DNA from: CAZPEV01 sp964585635
GTDB taxonomy: Bacteria; Zixibacteria; MSB-5A5; GN15; JAAZOE01
Reading direction: 5' to 3'
Length of the DNA stretch: 27,047 nt
Assembly: GCA_964585635.1 (NCBI GenBank)
Contig: CAZPEV010000023.1
Span: 1-27,047, forward strand
Part shown: one piece after another, positions 22,945-27,047 of the stretch
Layout: each line of letters starts with the position of its first letter
How positions within the stretch are numbered: position 1 is the stretch's first letter
Position numbers and translations under genes: made by a program
The notes under the pieces: model-generated
The model's database searches: none
Told to the model about the DNA's origin: nothing
Seen by the model: only the letters and a program-made list of their open reading frames with translations

Positions 22945-24771
22945 CTACAGTTTTTTCGCGGTGGCAGACGGGGGAATTATCGGGCACTCCATCTCCTCGA
23001 CGACACGCGGCAGAACTACGCGGCAGACGGCGCCGCGGCCGCAGTCGGGGCCAAAGGCGATCGTGCCGCCATGGAGGCTGATAATCTTGTGCGCCAGCGC
23101 CAGACCCAGCCCGGTGCCCGAAGGCTTGGACGAGACGAAGGGAGTGAAGAGCTTGGGGCGAAGATGCGGCGGTATCCCCGGTCCGTTATCGGAGACCGTA
23201 ATCTCCACCGCTTGGCCCAGGGCGACGGCACGGACCGTCACCTCGCCCTCCTGCCCGACCGCCTGGAGGGCATTATCCAGCAGATTGCCGAACGTCTCAC
23301 GCAGCAAGAGTGGGTCGCCGGACACCATGAGGGCAATCGCCGGACGAACATAGTCAACCCGCACATTCTTCTCGTTGGCCTGGCGCTCGACTCGAGAAAC
23401 GCAGTAATCCAGCGTCTCACCCAGATCAATCGATTCGCAGTTCAATTCCAGCGGCCGGGCGAAATTCAGAAAGCGGCTGACCATGCTGGCGGCGATGGCT
23501 ACCTCAGATCGGATCGATTGGGCGATATCTGCCAAGGCCGCCTCTGATTCGGTCTTGCGAATTAGAAGCTGACTGAAGCCGGAAACGGCCGCCAGCGAAT
23601 TGCGTAGTTGGTGAGCCAGTCCGGCCGTCATTTCACCCAGAGCCGCCATCCGCCGGTTCATTTCTAACTCCTGTTCCAGCCGCTTCGACTCGGTCAGGTC
23701 GGTGAACAATAGCGTTACGCCGATGGCGTGCTCATCATCATCGGTTATTAGAGATGATTGGACTGCCAGCCAAAGGGAGGAACCGTCGTCATGCCTGATT
23801 TCGATCTCCCTGAGGCTGACCGTGTCTCCCCTGGTCAACCCCGCCTCGATCAACAGACCAAGCGCCAGCGCCTCGGGCAGCGCTGTCAGGTAATGCCGGC
23901 CGATGACATCTCCTTGCGGGCATCCCAGGGTATCGCTGGCAGCGCGGTTGAACCCGACCACCTTGCCGCCCAGGTCGACCGTAATGACTCCGGTCCCGAT
24001 TGACTTGAGAATATGCCGATTGAATTTCTCCAGACGGTCAGCCTTGCTGGAGCTTTCTCGGTACAGCCGTTTGAGCTCGGCCTGGCCGGCCTTCAGTTCC
24101 CGAATTATTGCCTCATATGAGCCTGTGACCGAGGCGACTTCATCTTCGTCGGAAGTGGCGTCGAGTCGTCCAGCAGATCGGGCTGTCTCCCGCATTTCCT
24201 TGAACGGTCGGAGAATAAACCGGGGCAGGAAGATAGTCAGGGGAATAATTATCAGGAGAATCGCCATGGCCAAGTATAACATCGTCCGGGCCGCTGCGGT
24301 AATCATGCCCAAGCTTTTGGAATTGGCCTTAACGACAACCGCGACACTCTGATCAGGCCGGTAGCGCCAGAGCGCCTTTCCCTGACGTTCCCCTGGAGAT
24401 GAGCCCGGGCGGAACAGATATTGGCCATGGCCACGATCGTTTGGCGTGGTCGGAAAAAGTGAGGAGAAATCGCTGGTTATTCCTCTGGATCGTTCGAAGG
24501 GGACGACTTGCGCGCCCGAGAGGCCATAGCGATGAAGAATCTGGTTTAGTTCCTCGGGCGGTATGACGGTAGTGTCATTTTTCGCCAAAAACAGGAAAAC
24601 ATAATCCAACGCTCCACCCAGACGCTGGTCGATTTCCTCCCGAACTTGTTGTTTCACCCGCTCAAGAATATAGGTCGAACTTAGGTTCAGTAACAGCAGC
24701 AGGAGGACGATGGTTACCAGCCCAAACCGTATTTCCGACTCATATCGGTTGACAAGGCCGCGCATATTCAT
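22945..24771 (-). CDS. PAS-containing membrane sensor histidine kinase (NtrB-like)
   Basis: A 608-residue sensor kinase. Two membrane helices (about 15-33 and 162-183) flank an extracytoplasmic sensor of about 125 residues. A HAMP linker (about 187-240) and a PAS domain (about 250-365, ending LLFTDLTESKRLEQELE) follow. HisKA has phospho-accepting His387 in LAHQLRNSLAAVSGFSQLL, the NtrB-type H box. The ATPase domain carries the N box in GNLLDNALQAVG, DNGPGIP, and GTGLGLALAHKI, all intact. No response regulator is adjacent; the stand-alone receiver at 18809-19231 is separated by three genes. The signal is unknown. No strong ribosome-binding site precedes ATG 24771; the ATG two codons later is equally possible. 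Confidence 0.94.
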   Translation of the reverse strand: MNMRGLVNRYESEIRFGLVTIVLLLLLLNLSSTYILERVKQQVREEIDQRLGGALDYVFLFLAKNDTTVIPPEELNQILHRYGLSGAQVVPFERSRGITSDFSSLFPTTPNDRGHGQYLFRPGSSPGERQGKALWRYRPDQSVAVVVKANSKSLGMITAAARTMLYLAMAILLIIIPLTIFLPRFILRPFKEMRETARSAGRLDATSDEDEVASVTGSYEAIIRELKAGQAELKRLYRESSSKADRLEKFNRHILKSIGTGVITVDLGGKVVGFNRAASDTLGCPQGDVIGRHYLTALPEALALGLLIEAGLTRGDTVSLREIEIRHDDGSSLWLAVQSSLITDDDEHAIGVTLLFTDLTESKRLEQELEMNRRMAALGEMTAGLAHQLRNSLAAVSGFSQLLIRKTESEAALADIAQSIRSEVAIAASMVSRFLNFARPLELNCESIDLGETLDYCVSRVERQANEKNVRVDYVRPAIALMVSGDPLLLRETFGNLLDNALQAVGQEGEVTVRAVALGQAVEITVSDNGPGIPPHLRPKLFTPFVSSKPSGTGLGLALAHKIISLHGGTIAFGPDCGRGAVCRVVLPRVVEEMECPIIPPSATAKKL

Positions 24772-24847
24772 AGAATCGGCAGATCGGAGCCATTGGTTGA
24801 TCCCCTGGCGCCGTCAACGGCAGGTCATACGGCCCCATATCAGGGTA

Positions 24848-25633
24848 TTATCCGCGGAGGAACATGTTGAGGTAAAACTTCAGGATGGCGTCGCCATAGA
24901 TCATAACCATCATTGCGGCAACGGCCAAGAACGGTCCGAAGGGAATCACCCTGTCCCGGCGCATTCGCTTGGAAAAGGCCATCCATACCAACGAGCCGAC
25001 CAGACCGATAAAGGCTCCCGCCACAAAGATCAACAGGACTTTTTGCCAACCGACAAAGGCCCCCATCATGGCCGCCATCTTGATGTCACCGCCGCCCATA
25101 GCCTCTTTCCTGAACAGCCACTCTCCCATATAGGCAACCGCCAGAAGGGCTCCCCCGCCGACCACAACGCCGATTAGGGCGGCCAAAATCCCCGGCGGCG
25201 TGGTCGCCAGCGCCCCCAGTAAACCGATGACTATTCCCGGCAGGGTGATCTTATCCGGAATGAGCTGAAACTGCAAATCGATGAAAAATATAGCCAGAAG
25301 GGCCGAGGCCAAAAAGCAATGAAACGGCAATTGCAACGTCAGGCCATCATGATATAGGAAGAGCAGATAGAGGGCGCCATTTAGAAACTCCACCAAAGGA
25401 TACCGAAATGATATCGTCCCCCGGCACCAGCGGCATTGGCCGCGAAGCAGGAGATATGACACTAGCGGTATATTCAAGTAGAACGGAATGAGATGGCCGC
25501 AATGAGGACAGCGCGACCGCTCCAGAGCCATCTTCTCATTGCGCGGCAGACGGTAGATCAGGACATTGAGAAACGATCCCACCGCCAGGCCAAGCAGAAT
25601 CACGAGGGCGTACCACGATAAGTCAGGCTGCAT
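24848..25633 (-). CDS. Type IV prepilin peptidase / N-methyltransferase (PilD/GspO family)
   Basis: A 261-residue inner-membrane aspartic protease that removes leader peptides from type IV prepilins or pseudopilins and methylates the new N-terminus. The N-terminal GLAVGSFLNVLIYRLPR is diagnostic. Four zinc cysteines are present in CPHC (42, 45) and CRWC (67, 70). The two catalytic aspartates lie in FIDLQFQLIPD (Asp119, with Asp127 nearby) and GGGDIKM (Asp183). About eight helices follow the cytoplasmic loop. It lies 24 bases after rsmE. It probably serves the same pilus or secretion system as the secretin at the left edge, although the two are far apart here. Confidence 0.96.
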   Translation of the reverse strand: MQPDLSWYALVILLGLAVGSFLNVLIYRLPRNEKMALERSRCPHCGHLIPFYLNIPLVSYLLLRGQCRWCRGTISFRYPLVEFLNGALYLLFLYHDGLTLQLPFHCFLASALLAIFFIDLQFQLIPDKITLPGIVIGLLGALATTPPGILAALIGVVVGGGALLAVAYMGEWLFRKEAMGGGDIKMAAMMGAFVGWQKVLLIFVAGAFIGLVGSLVWMAFSKRMRRDRVIPFGPFLAVAAMMVMIYGDAILKFYLNMFLRG

Positions 25634-25657
25634 ACAGCTATTATCGGCCGCCGCCGC

Positions 25658-26401
25658 TCAGGAGTTTATGGCCTCGTAGCGGTGAATGATCAGCGCGGGA
25701 AGGATGATCCCGGCAGTCTCAGTCCGCAAGATACGGCTGCCGAGGCTGACAATCGGGAGGCCGAGGGAGGTAGCCAGGTCAATCTCTTCTGGAGAAAAGC
25801 CCGATTCCGGACCGACCAGAATGGTGATTGTTCTTCCGGAAAGCTTATGCAGGACGATATCAATTTCGCCCGCTACGCCGCCGGGATGAAACAGGACGGC
25901 ATTCGCCGGCCTGCAGGTCATGACAGCCTGATCAAATTCGATCGGCGCTTCGACGACCGGAATCAGCGATCGTCCCGACTGTTTGGCGGCCGCCTCAGCT
26001 ATTCGGCGCCATCGTCCGACTCTTCTGCTGATAGCATGCAGGTCGCCCAGTCTAACTTTGGCCTTGACCGTGAGCATCGGAATAAAGCGGCCGACGCCGA
26101 CCTCGGTTCCCTTTTCAATGACCGCGTCGAATTTGCCCCCCGTCGATAGGCCTATCGCTAACGTCAGATGAAGGGCCGGCTCCCCTTCGTTTTCGGTCGA
26201 GCGGATAATGCGGCAGACGGCCGCCTGAGCTTTGATCCCGACGATCTCACAGATGTGCGACAAGCCCCGCCCGTCAATCAACCGAACCATTTCCCCCTGG
26301 TGCAGGCGGAGCACCGCCGCCATGTGACGCGCTTCGGCGCCACGCACGGTTATCGTATCCCGATCCACCCCGGCCGGGTCATAGATGAACGACGGTATCA
26401 T
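25658..26401 (-). CDS. rsmE: 16S rRNA m3U1498 methyltransferase RsmE
   Basis: A 247-residue SPOUT-class methyltransferase that modifies U1498 of 16S rRNA. It starts MIPSFIYDP and has an N-terminal PUA-like domain with AEARHMAAVLRLHQGEMV. The trefoil-knot region has EKGTEVGVGRFIPMLT, then AAAKQSGRSLIPVV, and the cofactor-binding ILVGPESGFSPEEI and SLGSRILRTETAGI. All are standard. ATG 26401 overlaps the prmA stop (ATGA) with AAGGATC upstream; the ATG at 26467 lies inside prmA and is rejected. The prmA-rsmE pair is a common ribosome-modification operon. Confidence 0.96.
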   Translation of the reverse strand: MIPSFIYDPAGVDRDTITVRGAEARHMAAVLRLHQGEMVRLIDGRGLSHICEIVGIKAQAAVCRIIRSTENEGEPALHLTLAIGLSTGGKFDAVIEKGTEVGVGRFIPMLTVKAKVRLGDLHAISRRVGRWRRIAEAAAKQSGRSLIPVVEAPIEFDQAVMTCRPANAVLFHPGGVAGEIDIVLHKLSGRTITILVGPESGFSPEEIDLATSLGLPIVSLGSRILRTETAGIILPALIIHRYEAINS

Positions 26402-27047
26402 GATCCTTGCACCCGATACGTCAGCCATTCTCCGTCGCGTCGAATCGCAAACTGATTCCAGCCGCACGACCGCAGGACGGCCTCAATTTCCTTCTGATCC
26501 TGCTGCAAAAGGCCGGATAGGATCAAAATCCCTTGCGGAGCCAGAATGCGTTTCATGGGCTCCAGGATGGGAATAATAACGGACTTGATAATGTTGGCGA
26601 TAATGACATCGAATCGCCTTCCCGTGCGGACCGATTCGATTGAGCCGAGATCCGCCCGACATATGGCAGCCACACCGTTGACGACGAAATTCTCGCGGCT
26701 GTTGTCCACTGCCAAGGGATCGATGTCATACCCCGACACGGCAGCAGCCCCCTTCAAGGCTGCAAAAATCCCCAGAATTCCCGATCCGCACCCCAGGTCC
26801 AGAATTACCTTCCCGGCCAGATCGCATTCCTGCAGGGTCGCCAGGCATCCCTGGGTCGTCTCATGACGGCCGGTGCCAAAGGCCATTTTCGGTTCGATCA
26901 GGACCTCCACCCGTCCCGGAAATGATTCGTCCGACCAAGGTGGTTTGATGACGATATGATTCCCGATAAGAATCGGCGCCACCGACCTCTTGTAGGCTTC
27001 AATCCAATCGAGATTTTTGACCGATTTCTGGCGGAATGACCGACCGG
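26398..27047 (-). CDS. prmA: Ribosomal protein L11 methyltransferase PrmA, 5' end beyond window
   Basis: The visible 215 residues are the C-terminal two thirds or so of PrmA, which trimethylates ribosomal protein L11. The frame is open to the window edge, entering with LDWIEAYKRSVAPILIG. EPKMAFGTGRHETTQGCL and the SAM-binding motif ILDLGCGSGILGI follow. Then come DIDPLAVDNSRENFVVNGV and the catalytic-loop ANI. An ATG at 26982 is internal to this conserved run and is not the real start. It overlaps rsmE by four bases. Confidence 0.95.
   Translation of the reverse strand, partial: GRSFRQKSVKNLDWIEAYKRSVAPILIGNHIVIKPPWSDESFPGRVEVLIEPKMAFGTGRHETTQGCLATLQECDLAGKVILDLGCGSGILGIFAALKGAAAVSGYDIDPLAVDNSRENFVVNGVAAICRADLGSIESVRTGRRFDVIIANIIKSVIIPILEPMKRILAPQGILILSGLLQQDQKEIEAVLRSCGWNQFAIRRDGEWLTYRVQGS

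Noticed and set aside
1..27047. CRISPR arrays, tRNA or rRNA genes, insertion sequences
   Set aside because: I saw no regularly spaced direct repeats, cloverleaf-like or rRNA segments, or transposase motifs, though a short tRNA could be missed by eye.

Overview
This is a chromosomal window from a moderately GC-rich, Gram-negative-type bacterium. Outer-membrane and envelope markers include a secretin, M16 peptidases with signal peptides and a type IV prepilin peptidase. DUF2723, PMT-like and lipid-linked sugar genes, together with an M16 active/inactive pair, suggest an FCB-group or related candidate phylum (Zixibacteria-like). That placement is inference from gene content only. There is no prophage, insertion sequence, CRISPR array, tRNA or rRNA that I can see.

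Layout, left to right. (1) 1-533 (+): C-terminal part of a secretin. (2) 540-1510 (-): a rhodanese gene overlapping a DoxX/MauE-like membrane gene. (3) 1741-4427 (+): two overlapping M16 peptidase genes, the first with an intact zinc site and the second without; the second contains a 10-N assembly gap. A strong hairpin follows. (4) 4428-5102: sparse region with one possible 61-residue protein. (5) 5103-5996 (-): a two-gene unit of unknown role, a membrane-anchored coiled-coil protein and a sigma-region-4-like HTH protein, behind a near-consensus promoter. (6) 6076-14556 (-): a six-gene glycan operon. It runs from a DUF2723 glycosyltransferase through a GT4, a flippase-like protein, a DPM1-like GT2 and a sugar epimerase to a GT-C/PMT-like transferase broken by a frameshift. 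(7) 14708-18774 (-): an FMN-riboswitch-controlled ribD-ribE-ribBA-ribH-nusB operon, with a promoter whose -35 box overlaps the stop codon of the upstream gene and a terminator after nusB. (8) 18809-21361 (-): a membrane GAF protein with a degenerate histidine-kinase end, and a stand-alone receiver. (9) 21673-27047 (-): a short RNase HIII, EF-P (frameshifted), a PAS histidine kinase, a prepilin peptidase, RsmE and a partial PrmA.

How the genes fit together. The GT2 resembles enzymes that make polyprenyl-phosphate sugars, the donors used by GT-C transferases such as the DUF2723 and PMT-like proteins. The 6.1-14.6 kb operon therefore reads as an envelope O-glycosylation or surface-glycan module. 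The rib operon is a complete route from GTP and ribulose-5-phosphate to riboflavin, apart from the phosphatase. The secretin and prepilin peptidase point to a type IV pilus or type II secretion apparatus encoded partly outside the window.

Sequence quality matters. Two core genes (efp and the GT-C transferase) each carry an apparent single-base loss, the secretin has an in-frame stop at the very edge, and there is an N gap. I regard these mainly as draft-assembly errors, not biology. The window is mostly ordinary housekeeping and envelope genes. The least explained pieces are the HTH/coiled-coil pair, the kinase-dead GAF protein with its receiver, and the small ORF at 4.7-4.9 kb.
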